Shown here in pieces: positions 34,538 through 42,858 of a DNA stretch of 64,000 nt. The notes below the pieces were generated by a model. That model saw nothing but the letters and a program-made list of their open reading frames with translations, searched no databases and was not told the origin of the DNA. Source of the stretch: Oscillospiraceae bacterium (GTDB taxonomy: Bacteria; Bacillota; Clostridia; Oscillospirales; Oscillospiraceae); the NCBI GenBank assembly GCA_910575505.1, contig CAJTFK010000011.1:58270-122269 (forward strand), read 5' to 3'. Positions within the stretch are counted from its first letter, which is position 1; every line of letters begins with the position of its first letter. The translations under genes and the position numbers were made by a program.

Positions 34538-35164
34538 ATGAAGAAGAAACTGTTAGCGCTGATCCTGTCCGTGGCCGTCGTGGCCAGCATCGCCGCCGCC
34601 GGCACCCTGGCATACCTGACCGCTCAGACCGACGACGTGGTCAATACCTTCACTGTGGGCAATATCCAGATCGACTTGAAGGAGCATGTAGTTGATAATG
34701 AGGGCAATCTGACTGAGGAAGCCACCATTGAGCAGATTTATTCCCGTGTTCTGCCCGGCGAAGTTATCAATAAGGATCCGTTTGTGACTGTTGAGGAAGG
34801 CAGTGAGGATTGCTACGTGTACGTCTGCGTAGACAATAAGCTCAACACGATTGAAATTCCCTCCGGCGTTGTTGCCACCATGCTGGACGTCGACACCAGC
34901 AAATGGGTTGCGGTCAGCGATCCGACTGCGAACAAGGTTGTTTACCGTCTCGGTGATCTGGCTGTCTCTGCTTATGACGGCGCTGTAACCGAGTATGTGT
35001 TCAAGCACGTCATTTTCAACGATGAGCTGACCAATGATGATATGCTGGCGATTCAGGCCGCCGCAGGCAGCAATACCATCACCATCCAGGCCTTTGCTCA
35101 CCAGGCAGAAAATCTTAACAGAGCCGAAATTGATGCGATTGCTTGCGATACCTTCGGCGTTTGA
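34538..35164 (+). CDS. SipW-dependent TasA/camelysin-like fibre protein 1
   Basis: 208 residues. The signal peptide is of SipW type: basic start, hydrophobic core, then GTLAYLTAQTDDVVNTFTVGNI, the processing and first-strand region of TasA/camelysin proteins. The remainder is a beta-rich domain with an acidic surface. TTAGGAGG precedes the ATG. It stands first after SARP-type promoter 2 and is likely the most expressed, major subunit. Its GC content is lower than that of its neighbours, which suggests faster turnover or import. Confidence 0.87.
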   Translation: MKKKLLALILSVAVVASIAAAGTLAYLTAQTDDVVNTFTVGNIQIDLKEHVVDNEGNLTEEATIEQIYSRVLPGEVINKDPFVTVEEGSEDCYVYVCVDNKLNTIEIPSGVVATMLDVDTSKWVAVSDPTANKVVYRLGDLAVSAYDGAVTEYVFKHVIFNDELTNDDMLAIQAAAGSNTITIQAFAHQAENLNRAEIDAIACDTFGV

Positions 35165-35272
35165 GCTTCCCACCCCCAATTTTGACAACATCTGGTAAGA
35201 GAGTATCTTACATTTACACAAAAGAGAACCAACGCAACGAAAAACCCTAACCCCGACTAAGGAGGAAACCCT
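35165..35272 (+). other. Intergenic hairpin between fibre subunit genes
   Basis: GTAAGA-GAGTA-TCTTAC (about 35196-35212) followed by AT-rich sequence; it may trim expression of downstream genes relative to the first subunit. TTGACA occurs at 35182 without a good -10. Confidence 0.4.
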
Positions 35273-35926
35273 ATGAAAAAACGGACCGTGGCCCTGCTGT
35301 GCGCGGCGGTCGCGCTGCTGGGAGTCATTTTCGGCGGCACTATGGCCTGGCTGAACAGGGGAACCGACGCTGTGGTGAATACCTTTACCACAGCAAGCGT
35401 CGGCCTGGCTCTGAAAGAGACGACGGGCCCGTACATCATGGCCCCGGGCGCCGTTCTCGACAAGGACCCCAAGGTTGTCGTGGCAGAAGACAGCGCCAGC
35501 TGTTATCTGTTCGTCGAAGTTTTCGAGGAGAACTTTGAGAGGGAGCCCATCGCATGGGAAGCCGCCGAAGGCTGGAGCGAAATCGAAAGCCTGAACAAGA
35601 AGACGGAGGACGGCAAGGTTACCATGCGGGTGTTCTACCGGGAATTCGACGAGAAAAAAACCGACTATACAAAAGATGACGAGGGTAATTATGTCTTTTC
35701 TTTCCTGAAGGACGACCAGGTTACCGTCAGCGACCAGCTGACCAAGGCCGATATGGAAGCCTATAAGGACGGAGAGATTGACGCCTATCCTCAGCTGATC
35801 TTCACGGCCTATGCCATTCAGAGAGACTATCTGAGGGACGCCGACGGCAATGAGCTGACAGAGGAAAACATCGTCAATATCTACGGACTGGCGAAGAAAA
35901 ACGCCGCTGACACGGCGGAGACCTGA
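35273..35926 (+). CDS. SipW-dependent TasA/camelysin-like fibre protein 2
   Basis: 217 residues with a SipW-type signal peptide (GGTMAWLNRGTDAVVNTFTTAS). The mature domain holds LKETTGPYIMAPGAVLDKDPKV, the block with the proline-gly turn typical of camelysin proteins, then ASCYLFVEVFEENF and a charged C-terminal part. AAGGAGG lies before the ATG. Paralogue of the preceding gene but only distantly similar after the signal region; probably a minor or tip/anchor subunit. Confidence 0.85.
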   Translation: MKKRTVALLCAAVALLGVIFGGTMAWLNRGTDAVVNTFTTASVGLALKETTGPYIMAPGAVLDKDPKVVVAEDSASCYLFVEVFEENFEREPIAWEAAEGWSEIESLNKKTEDGKVTMRVFYREFDEKKTDYTKDDEGNYVFSFLKDDQVTVSDQLTKADMEAYKDGEIDAYPQLIFTAYAIQRDYLRDADGNELTEENIVNIYGLAKKNAADTAET

Positions 35927-36071
35927 TTCCCCCGCAACCCAGGCGGCCTGCCCACTGGGCAGGCCGCACGCGGGAACTTCAACAGAAGAGGCTTGGAGTT
36001 CCGGCGTGCGGCCTGCGCTGTCCGGTCGCCGGACAGAGTTCCATCAAAAGCACAGAAAGGCGGTATTCTGC

Positions 36072-36689
36072 ATGAGTTTGAGAAAGAAGTTGGTCATCGC
36101 CGCGGCGGTGGTGCTGGTGCTCTCCCTGAGCGCTTACAGTACGCTGGCCTATCTGGCGGCAGAGGAGACAGCCCATAACGTGGTGACCTCCGGAGGCGTG
36201 CACATTACACTGCTGGACAAAACCCGTGACGGCAGTGCGGAGGGGGCTTCCCTGGAGGAGCTGAGGGACTTCACCGACGCTTACCCCGGCGGTCTGGCGG
36301 TGCTTCCCGGCAGTGAGGCCAGCAAGGTGGTGGCTGTGGCGAAGGACGCCGGTTCCGCCGACTGCTGGGTTCGGGTGAAGCTGGAGCAGAAGGTCACGAC
36401 CCCCGAGGGGGAAATGGACCCGGCGCAGTACGAGGAGAAAATCAGCTTCAATCTGGGAGCGAACTGGGTCCCGGGTGAAGAAGGCTGGTACTATTACAAT
36501 AAGGTGCTGACCGGAAGCGACGTGACCACAAACCTGCTGGACGGCGTGACCTTCAAGGGCCCCGACATGGGCAACGAGTTCAAAAACAGTACCTACAGCA
36601 TCACCGTTCAGGCCCAGGCGGTCCAGGCGGTCCACAACGACGCCGGAGCAAACGGCGTGCTGGACGTCAAGGGCTGGCCCCAGGCGTAA
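36072..36689 (+). CDS. SipW-dependent fibre protein 3
   Basis: 205 residues. The signal region is LVLSLSAYSTLAYLAAEETAHNVVTSGGVHITLLD, a variant SipW type. The mature part contains VLPGSEASKVVAVAKDAGSADCWVRVKLEQ and NLGANWVPGEEGWYYYNKVLTGSD, both common in camelysin-like proteins. The ATG at 36072 is preceded by AGAAAGGCGG; the upstream open frame lacks a site. A hairpin GCGGCCTGCC/GGGCAGGCCGC at 35943-35967 separates it from the previous gene. Confidence 0.83.
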   Translation: MSLRKKLVIAAAVVLVLSLSAYSTLAYLAAEETAHNVVTSGGVHITLLDKTRDGSAEGASLEELRDFTDAYPGGLAVLPGSEASKVVAVAKDAGSADCWVRVKLEQKVTTPEGEMDPAQYEEKISFNLGANWVPGEEGWYYYNKVLTGSDVTTNLLDGVTFKGPDMGNEFKNSTYSITVQAQAVQAVHNDAGANGVLDVKGWPQA

Positions 36690-36711
36690 GCAGTAGAGAG
36701 GAGGAAGCAAT

Positions 36712-39700
36712 ATGAAGATGAGAAAATTCCTGGCCATGCTGCTGACGCTGAGTCTGGTGCTGTCTCTGTCCGCGCCCATGGCACTGGCTGTGGAAGACGG
36801 GGACGGGAATGCGCCCGCCGCCAGCGAGCCCGCTGAGAAGAATGAGACTCCCGAAGGGGATAAGGCCCCTGAGACCCCCGAAGGGAACGAGGATAAGGAC
36901 GCCGGAACGGACTCCGGAAATCCCGGCGGTGACGAAGAAAAGCCCCCTGTGACGGACCCTGAGAATCCCGACGGAGACGGGGAAAAGCCCCCTGTGACGG
37001 ACCCTGAGAATCCCGACGGAGACGGGGAAAAGCCCCCTGTGACGGACCCTGAGAATCCCGACGGAGACGGGGAAAAGCCCCCTGTGACGGACCCTGAGAA
37101 TCCCGACGGAGACGGAGAAAAGCCCCCTGTGACGGACCCTGAGAATCCCGACGGAGACGGGGAAAAGCCCCCTGTGACGGAGCCTGAGAATCCCGATGGG
37201 GAAAAGCCTCCCGTGACGGAGCCGGAGAACCCCGGCGAGACCGAAGAGCCCCCCTATTTTGTGGATGAGGAGGGGAACAAGGTCGACAAGGACGGCTATC
37301 TGGTGGACGACGAGGGCAACCAGCTTCTGGATCAGGACGGAAATCCTGTGAAGGCCGAGGACAAGGACAAAATCCAGGGCGATCTGGAGGATATCAACAA
37401 GCCGCCTCTGACCCCTGAGGAGCAGGAGGCTCTGGATGAGCTGGGCGGCAAGGCCGACGCCATTACCGGCGAGACCAGCAGGGAGGAACTGGAGTCCATC
37501 AAGAACAGCCCCCTGTACGACCGGCTGACCGAGGAGCAGAAGAAGGCCGTGGAGGACGCTTTGGCGGCGCTGGCGCTGCTGGAGCAGCCTGTGATTCCGC
37601 CGGTGGGCGGGACGCTGTATGAGCGGCTGATGGCGGCCCAGACCATTGAGGAGTTTGACGCGATTCTGGCGGAGTACACCGAGGAAGAACTGGCGGCCGA
37701 ATGGGCGCTGCTGACCGAGGAGCAGATCGCGGCGCTGGAGGCCCACCGGGCGGCGCTGGAAGGGGTGGAACTGCCGAACAGGCCCGATGGCGCGGCGTTC
37801 CGGCAGCCCTTTACGCCTCCCGTGGAATACACGAAGGTGGCGCCCCTGACAAGGCCGAAGTCTCAAACCGTGTCCCGGCCCATGCGGGCCAGAGCTTCGT
37901 CCGCCTACGCGAACGGTGGGGACGGAAGCCCGCTGGCGAAGCCGGAGGACGAGATTGCCGACCTGGTTACCAACAAGACTCTGGAAAACGGCGTTTTGAC
38001 CATTGAGGCCTATTCCAAGGCCGATGTGGTTCCCGCCGATATCGTGCTGGTGCTGGATCAGTCTCTGATGATGACCTATTGCGTGAACTGCGGCCAGCCG
38101 ATTGACCAGAACCACGTGGGCCACTATGTGAAAGGAACGTCATGTGGTTGTACACTTAGGTTTAATCACTTTCCTAATAACATAGGCGTTAATACTATGG
38201 AGTTGGACTGGGAGAATGACAGTCGGGTACAATTCGTAGGATCTGCCAAATGTGGGAAGTCCCGGGATGAACATGTATTTGGTCCTGTATGGCGGTCTGG
38301 CGTGACGAACAACGCAAGCCATATTGGACGGGATGGATTTGTTAGGGAAAATGCGGATTTTGTCTGTCCTGATTACGGAGCGACGTCCTATACAACCCGG
38401 CAGGAAACCCTTAAAAACGCAGTAGACACCTTTATGGCGGGGATTGCTGAAAAGAACGAGAACCTTCCTGAAGGTGACCGGCACAGGGTCGCAGTTGTAA
38501 TTTATAATGACAGCGCAAGCATTCAGCGGCCTTTATCTGTTGTAACCCAAAGCGATCAGACTGTTGGATTCGGGGCGCAGAGCGGAGGCAATAGGCCTCA
38601 GACCGGGTTGCAGGAAGCATATGAAATTTTGAGCGCTTCGGGTTCTGCTGAGCGCAACAAGGTCGTGGTGTTCTTGACCGACGGCCGGCCTGGAGAGACG
38701 AACGAGTATCAGAATGGCGGTGAGGACGGTTTCCTCTTCGTGGAGGGCGGCACCGCGTTTGATGTGTCGGAGGCAAATTCCGCTGTCGATGCTGCGAAGG
38801 ATTTGAAGAACTCTGGCGCAACAATCTATTCTGTCGGTATTTTCAACGGCGCGGACGGCGCGGATGTCGGTTACCAGTGGGGAAATAAGGATGTGGAAAA
38901 GGGAGATACCAACCTGATTAACCCGGACAACAAACCGGATTATTCCTGGGATGACGAGACGATTAAATATGCCAACTGCATGATGCATCAAATCGCCACC
39001 GAGGGAGAAGGGCACTATCTGAGTACCGGCAACGGGGAAGGCCTAAGCAGCATCTTTGAGCAGATCAGCAATGTGATTCAGCCCAAGGTGGAACTGGGAC
39101 CGGAGACGATTGTCCGGGATACCATTACCCCCTATTTCCAGGTGAAAGGTGTTGCTGCCGCCAAGGTTGTTGATATCAAAACCGGGAACGAGGTAAGCGG
39201 ATATAATCTTACAGTGGACTCCAAAGACAATGTGATAAATGTCAGCGGCTTCGATTTCAGCAAAAACTATGTAATCGAAAAAGGCGACGGATTGGAAGGC
39301 AAGAAGCTGGTTATTACCATCCCCATCGAGCGGAAACCGGAGTTCTGGGGCGGTAACCAGGTGCCGACCAATGTGTCTGGCGCGTCCGGCATTTATACAG
39401 AAGGTGGAACGTGCGTGAAACCGCTGTATACCGGTGCGAACAGCGTGGCGTCTCCCAGGACGGACGTTTCCCTGCTGAATGTTCAGCTGATTCCCCAGGA
39501 TGTGAACATCTATTACAGCAACCCCGCCCCTGACGCGGACGCTCTGCATCAGGGCGACAGCATCCGGGTTCAGTATGCTGGAGACAACGGGTACACCGAT
39601 GTTGACTATGGCAGCCTTACCTGGCAGACCGACTACGCGAAGCTGAGCGATACGGCGGTTCTGGCCCCCGAGAACCAGACGATTTCCAGCACCGAGGACG

Positions 39701-41076
39701 GCACATACACCGTGAGCCGGGAGGTCGTGCCCACCGGGAACGGCACTGTCGGGAACGGGACGGCGACATTTGCCGGGAATGAAAAGGCCAACGTCAACGT
39801 CTTCACTCCTACCGTCAGCTTCGGTGATATGCGGACGTATCTGACGGTTGCAGCAGATGTGGCGGATCATAAGCCTGAGAGCGTGGTTTGGAAGCACGGC
39901 AGCACTGAGGCAAACAGTGATGAAGATTCCACGATGACAGGTGACGCGCCTGGGCTGAAATACACGATTCTGGGCCGGGTAAACGCCCTGTATGGCGAAG
40001 ATACAAACAACGCCGTCCGGGATTACTACGCCTTCGTGACGGAAATCGACTTCGGCAACGGTACCAAAATCACCCACCGGAACAATGACGGCACGTTTGC
40101 TGAGGGTCATGACGAGCATATCGTGACGTTCGAGCATGCGGCGTGTGTGGATATCCCCACTCAGAGTGGATTCAACGCTCAGACCGGCGAGTTCCTGGTC
40201 CACGTGTTCAAGCCTGAGATCACCTTTACCGATGTGACCACCTATAAGGGCACTGCGGAAAGCGACGTGTACTTCATGAATACGCCTGTTGTGAGATGGG
40301 TCTATCCGGGAACGGAGGTTACACTGCCGAACGAGAAAGCGCCTAGTATCGTCTATCAGTACACGCCCAGAGAAAGCGACCTGTATGAGGGTGCATACTA
40401 CCAGAAGGACACGCCGGTTAAGGTGCAGGTGGTGATTAACAACCGGACGGACTATACCCCCGCCGGCTGGAGCGATCCTCACAACATCAACGAGTGTGTG
40501 ACCTTTAAGTGGGACCATTCGGGCTGCAAATTGAGTAACCCCAATGAATTGGAGAATGCAGAAAAGGTGAAGGACCCGCATCAGCTCTGGGTGCATGTGG
40601 AGACTTGCGACCTGACCGTGACCAAGAGTGTTGACAGATTCTATGATGGAAGCGGCAACGATGGCTTTATCTTCCATATCAAGGGCAGCGGCAACCCCCT
40701 GGCAGAGACTGTGGATATGGACATCTTCATGGGCCAGAAAGATGACTTCAAGGGTGTGACCAGCGCGAGCAAGGTCATCACGGGCCTGCCTGTGGGCCAA
40801 TATACCGTGACCGAGGATACCAATTGGTCCTGGCGGTATGAGTGCACCGGCGGCGGCGATGTTGAGCTGTCGGCCTCCAGTTCCAGCGGAACGGCTTTCT
40901 TCGCAAACACGCTGGCTAACGACAAGTGGCTGTCCAGCGAGGACGTGAAGGTGAATACCTTTAACACCAGGAATCCGGGCGCGACGCCTCAGACCCTTGA
41001 TGACGCGAGCCTCCCCGAAGAGCGGGAGACCGGACACAACGATGAAATTCCGGATGGCCCGGAGACCACAGATTAA
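36712..41076 (+). CDS. Large secreted VWA-domain adhesin with tandem Pro/Asp/Gly repeats
   Basis: 1454 residues. It has a signal peptide (1-26), an acidic Pro-rich stalk with seven EKPPVTDPENPDGDG-type repeats (residues about 75-175), a helical stretch (about 215-340), a VWA domain (about 440-790) and several beta domains ending in a Cna-B/SpaA-like one (TVTKSVDRFYDGSGNDGF, VITGLPVGQYTVTEDTNW). The VWA metal site is altered, DQSLM instead of DxSxS, while TGLQEA and LTDGRPG remain. A Cys cluster (YCVNCGQP, TSCGC) is inserted straight after it. There is no sorting signal or membrane anchor at the C-terminus, so it must be released or bound to the fibre. Confidence 0.88.
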   Translation: MKMRKFLAMLLTLSLVLSLSAPMALAVEDGDGNAPAASEPAEKNETPEGDKAPETPEGNEDKDAGTDSGNPGGDEEKPPVTDPENPDGDGEKPPVTDPENPDGDGEKPPVTDPENPDGDGEKPPVTDPENPDGDGEKPPVTDPENPDGDGEKPPVTEPENPDGEKPPVTEPENPGETEEPPYFVDEEGNKVDKDGYLVDDEGNQLLDQDGNPVKAEDKDKIQGDLEDINKPPLTPEEQEALDELGGKADAITGETSREELESIKNSPLYDRLTEEQKKAVEDALAALALLEQPVIPPVGGTLYERLMAAQTIEEFDAILAEYTEEELAAEWALLTEEQIAALEAHRAALEGVELPNRPDGAAFRQPFTPPVEYTKVAPLTRPKSQTVSRPMRARASSAYANGGDGSPLAKPEDEIADLVTNKTLENGVLTIEAYSKADVVPADIVLVLDQSLMMTYCVNCGQPIDQNHVGHYVKGTSCGCTLRFNHFPNNIGVNTMELDWENDSRVQFVGSAKCGKSRDEHVFGPVWRSGVTNNASHIGRDGFVRENADFVCPDYGATSYTTRQETLKNAVDTFMAGIAEKNENLPEGDRHRVAVVIYNDSASIQRPLSVVTQSDQTVGFGAQSGGNRPQTGLQEAYEILSASGSAERNKVVVFLTDGRPGETNEYQNGGEDGFLFVEGGTAFDVSEANSAVDAAKDLKNSGATIYSVGIFNGADGADVGYQWGNKDVEKGDTNLINPDNKPDYSWDDETIKYANCMMHQIATEGEGHYLSTGNGEGLSSIFEQISNVIQPKVELGPETIVRDTITPYFQVKGVAAAKVVDIKTGNEVSGYNLTVDSKDNVINVSGFDFSKNYVIEKGDGLEGKKLVITIPIERKPEFWGGNQVPTNVSGASGIYTEGGTCVKPLYTGANSVASPRTDVSLLNVQLIPQDVNIYYSNPAPDADALHQGDSIRVQYAGDNGYTDVDYGSLTWQTDYAKLSDTAVLAPENQTISSTEDGTYTVSREVVPTGNGTVGNGTATFAGNEKANVNVFTPTVSFGDMRTYLTVAADVADHKPESVVWKHGSTEANSDEDSTMTGDAPGLKYTILGRVNALYGEDTNNAVRDYYAFVTEIDFGNGTKITHRNNDGTFAEGHDEHIVTFEHAACVDIPTQSGFNAQTGEFLVHVFKPEITFTDVTTYKGTAESDVYFMNTPVVRWVYPGTEVTLPNEKAPSIVYQYTPRESDLYEGAYYQKDTPVKVQVVINNRTDYTPAGWSDPHNINECVTFKWDHSGCKLSNPNELENAEKVKDPHQLWVHVETCDLTVTKSVDRFYDGSGNDGFIFHIKGSGNPLAETVDMDIFMGQKDDFKGVTSASKVITGLPVGQYTVTEDTNWSWRYECTGGGDVELSASSSSGTAFFANTLANDKWLSSEDVKVNTFNTRNPGATPQTLDDASLPEERETGHNDEIPDGPETTD
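36937..37236 (+). repeat. 45-bp coding tandem repeats in the VWA adhesin
   Basis: Five almost identical 45-bp units (starting 36937, 36982, 37027, 37072, 37117), then a 39-bp and a diverged 36-bp unit. Differences between full units are single bases (GACGGGG or GACGGAG). Copy number is probably variable. Confidence 0.92.
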
Positions 41077-41090
41077 GGAGGTGACCAGTT

Positions 41091-41663
41091 ATGTATAGAG
41101 GCAAACGAATCAAGAAGCTGAGCCATATGTCAAAGCGGGCGGTGCTGCTGGTGCTTTCGCTGGTCATGATCCTGTCCGTTTCCGTGGGCGGCACCCTGGC
41201 CTATCTGATTGCCCAGAGCGAGACCAGGACCAACGTCTTCGAGCCCGGCGAGGTGACGACTACCACAGAAGAGAAGTTCGATGGCATCTTGAAAGAAAAT
41301 GTCCAGATTTCCGCAGAAAAAAGCAACATCGACACCTATATTCGCGCTAAGATTGTCGTAAACTGGATTGAAGAGAATGGCAATGTTTCGGCCCTGTCCC
41401 CGGCCATTGATACTGATTATACAATCAGCATCAATAACGTTGACTGGACACAGAAAGGTGACGGTTTCTGGTATTGCAAAGACGTTGTTAAGGCTGGAGA
41501 GAAGAGCCCGGTTCTGATTAACAGCTGTGCTCCCAATGAAAACATGGGCCCCGTGAATGCGCGGCTCCAGGTGACCATCCTCAGCCAGGCTATCCAGGCA
41601 TCTGACAAAGCTGTTGAGGATGCCTGGGGTGCGCCGGGAATTGCACCCATCACGGCAGACTAA
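41091..41663 (+). CDS. SipW-dependent fibre protein 4
   Basis: 190 residues. After a basic start, the SipW-type signal peptide ends GGTLAYLIAQSETRTNVFEPGEV, followed by a camelysin-like domain (KENVQISAEKSNIDTYIRAKIVVNW, ALSPAIDTDYTISINN). AAGGAGG lies before the ATG, 15 bases after the adhesin stop, so it is in the same operon. Together with the next gene it may form the base of the fibre. Confidence 0.86.
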   Translation: MYRGKRIKKLSHMSKRAVLLVLSLVMILSVSVGGTLAYLIAQSETRTNVFEPGEVTTTTEEKFDGILKENVQISAEKSNIDTYIRAKIVVNWIEENGNVSALSPAIDTDYTISINNVDWTQKGDGFWYCKDVVKAGEKSPVLINSCAPNENMGPVNARLQVTILSQAIQASDKAVEDAWGAPGIAPITAD

Positions 41664-41678
41664 AAGGAGGCGGACAAC

Positions 41679-42638
41679 ATGAAAACGAAAAAGATTTCCC
41701 GTGTTCTGACCGCCTTTCTGGCCCTGGCCCTAGCAGTGAGCCTGACCAACGGCGCTCTGGCGGTCCGGGGAACCCTGGCGGTTCAGTCCGGCGTGACCCT
41801 TTCCGAGGCCAACGGGTCTCCCCGGTTTTCCATCGCAACCAACGACGGCACCACAAACCTGTTTCAGGATGAGGCCGGAGACTTCCGGAACCTGATGCCC
41901 GGCGACACACGGGTGAGCAAGACCATCTCCGTGCGGGCCGCCGCCCTGAATCAGAACAGCTACCGCATTTTCCTCTATGCCCGTGAGTGCGAGGAGACGG
42001 CGGACGGCCTCCACGTCAAGAGCGAGGCCGGCAAAACCAACGATCAGGATATGCTGGAGTATCTCACCGTCAGCGTGTATCAGGTGGAAGGCGGAAACCG
42101 CCGCCTCATCAGCCAGGGCCTTACGATGGGCTCCAACCCGGGAGCCATCGGCCAGGACCCCTCTGAGACCGCCGGCGCACAGCTGGGCGCCACCGCCGCA
42201 GGGGCGCTGCTGGGGACCTTTGCCCCCGGCCATGAAGTGGAGCTTCAGGTGGAGCTGAGCGTTGATATCGAGGCCGGAAATGAATTTGCCGACAAGGCGG
42301 CCTATATCGACTGGATCTTCTATGCCGACACGCTGGCCGATGTGCCCGACCGTCCCACGCCTCCCGGCGGAGGCGGAGGCGGCGGCGGTGGAGGCGGAAC
42401 GCCCCCCGCACCTGCCCCTGATGTGGAGATCGAAGATCCCGCCGTCCCCCTGACGGAACTGCCGCCTCCCACTGAGGAGGAAATCGAGGACGAGGGCGTG
42501 CCTCTGGGCGGAATGCCTCCGGAGACCGGCGACACCGCCATGATGATGGTCTGGCTGGGCCTGGCCGTTCTGAGCGGCGGCGGCATGATCGTCCTGATGG
42601 CCACGGGCCGCAGATCCAAGGAAAAAGCGGCGCGGTAA
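41679..42638 (+). CDS. Wall-anchored protein with PPETG sorting signal
   Basis: 319 residues. It has a Sec signal peptide, a beta-rich domain (residues about 35-215; GDFRNLMPGDTRVSKTISVRA), a poly-Gly linker (eleven G), an acidic Pro stretch and a C-terminal sorting signal: PPETGD, a hydrophobic segment (AMMMVWLGLAVLSGGGMIVLM) shown here in part, and a basic tail RRSKEKAAR. It is the only protein in the locus with such a signal and is the expected substrate of the adjacent sortase, anchoring the fibre to the wall. AAAGGAGG precedes the ATG. It closes the operon before a terminator. Confidence 0.85.
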   Translation: MKTKKISRVLTAFLALALAVSLTNGALAVRGTLAVQSGVTLSEANGSPRFSIATNDGTTNLFQDEAGDFRNLMPGDTRVSKTISVRAAALNQNSYRIFLYARECEETADGLHVKSEAGKTNDQDMLEYLTVSVYQVEGGNRRLISQGLTMGSNPGAIGQDPSETAGAQLGATAAGALLGTFAPGHEVELQVELSVDIEAGNEFADKAAYIDWIFYADTLADVPDRPTPPGGGGGGGGGGGTPPAPAPDVEIEDPAVPLTELPPPTEEEIEDEGVPLGGMPPETGDTAMMMVWLGLAVLSGGGMIVLMATGRRSKEKAAR

Positions 42639-42646
42639 GCGTACTT

Positions 42647-42682
42647 AAAAAAGATATCCGGCGAAAGCCGGATATCTTTTTT
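42647..42682. terminator. Bidirectional terminator
   Basis: AAAAAAGATATCCGGC/GCCGGATATCTTTTTT with a GAAA loop, between the convergent fibre operon and sortase gene. Confidence 0.93.
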
Positions 42683-42858
42683 GCGCTCCGGCGGAAGGCG
42701 GCTCCTGTTTCCGGCAGAGAGGAGCGGCAAAGACCGCCGAAAGAGAAAATCGGGCGGAAAAAACCGACTGCCCCCTGTGGGACAGCCGGGAATTCTGATT
42801 CCGTTCAAGGATCTTTGGGGCGAAGGGTCGAAGAGGATTCTTTCCGCAGGGCCTGCGC

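Noticed and set aside
36937..37236. CRISPR-like array
   Set aside because: In-frame coding repeats with no spacers.
39043..41037. 664-codon minus-strand ORF opposite the adhesin
   Set aside because: Antisense of the VWA adhesin, with no ribosome site.
40980..41076. LPxTG sorting signal at the adhesin C-terminus
   Set aside because: LPEERETG resembles one, but the motif is interrupted and no hydrophobic segment or basic tail follows.
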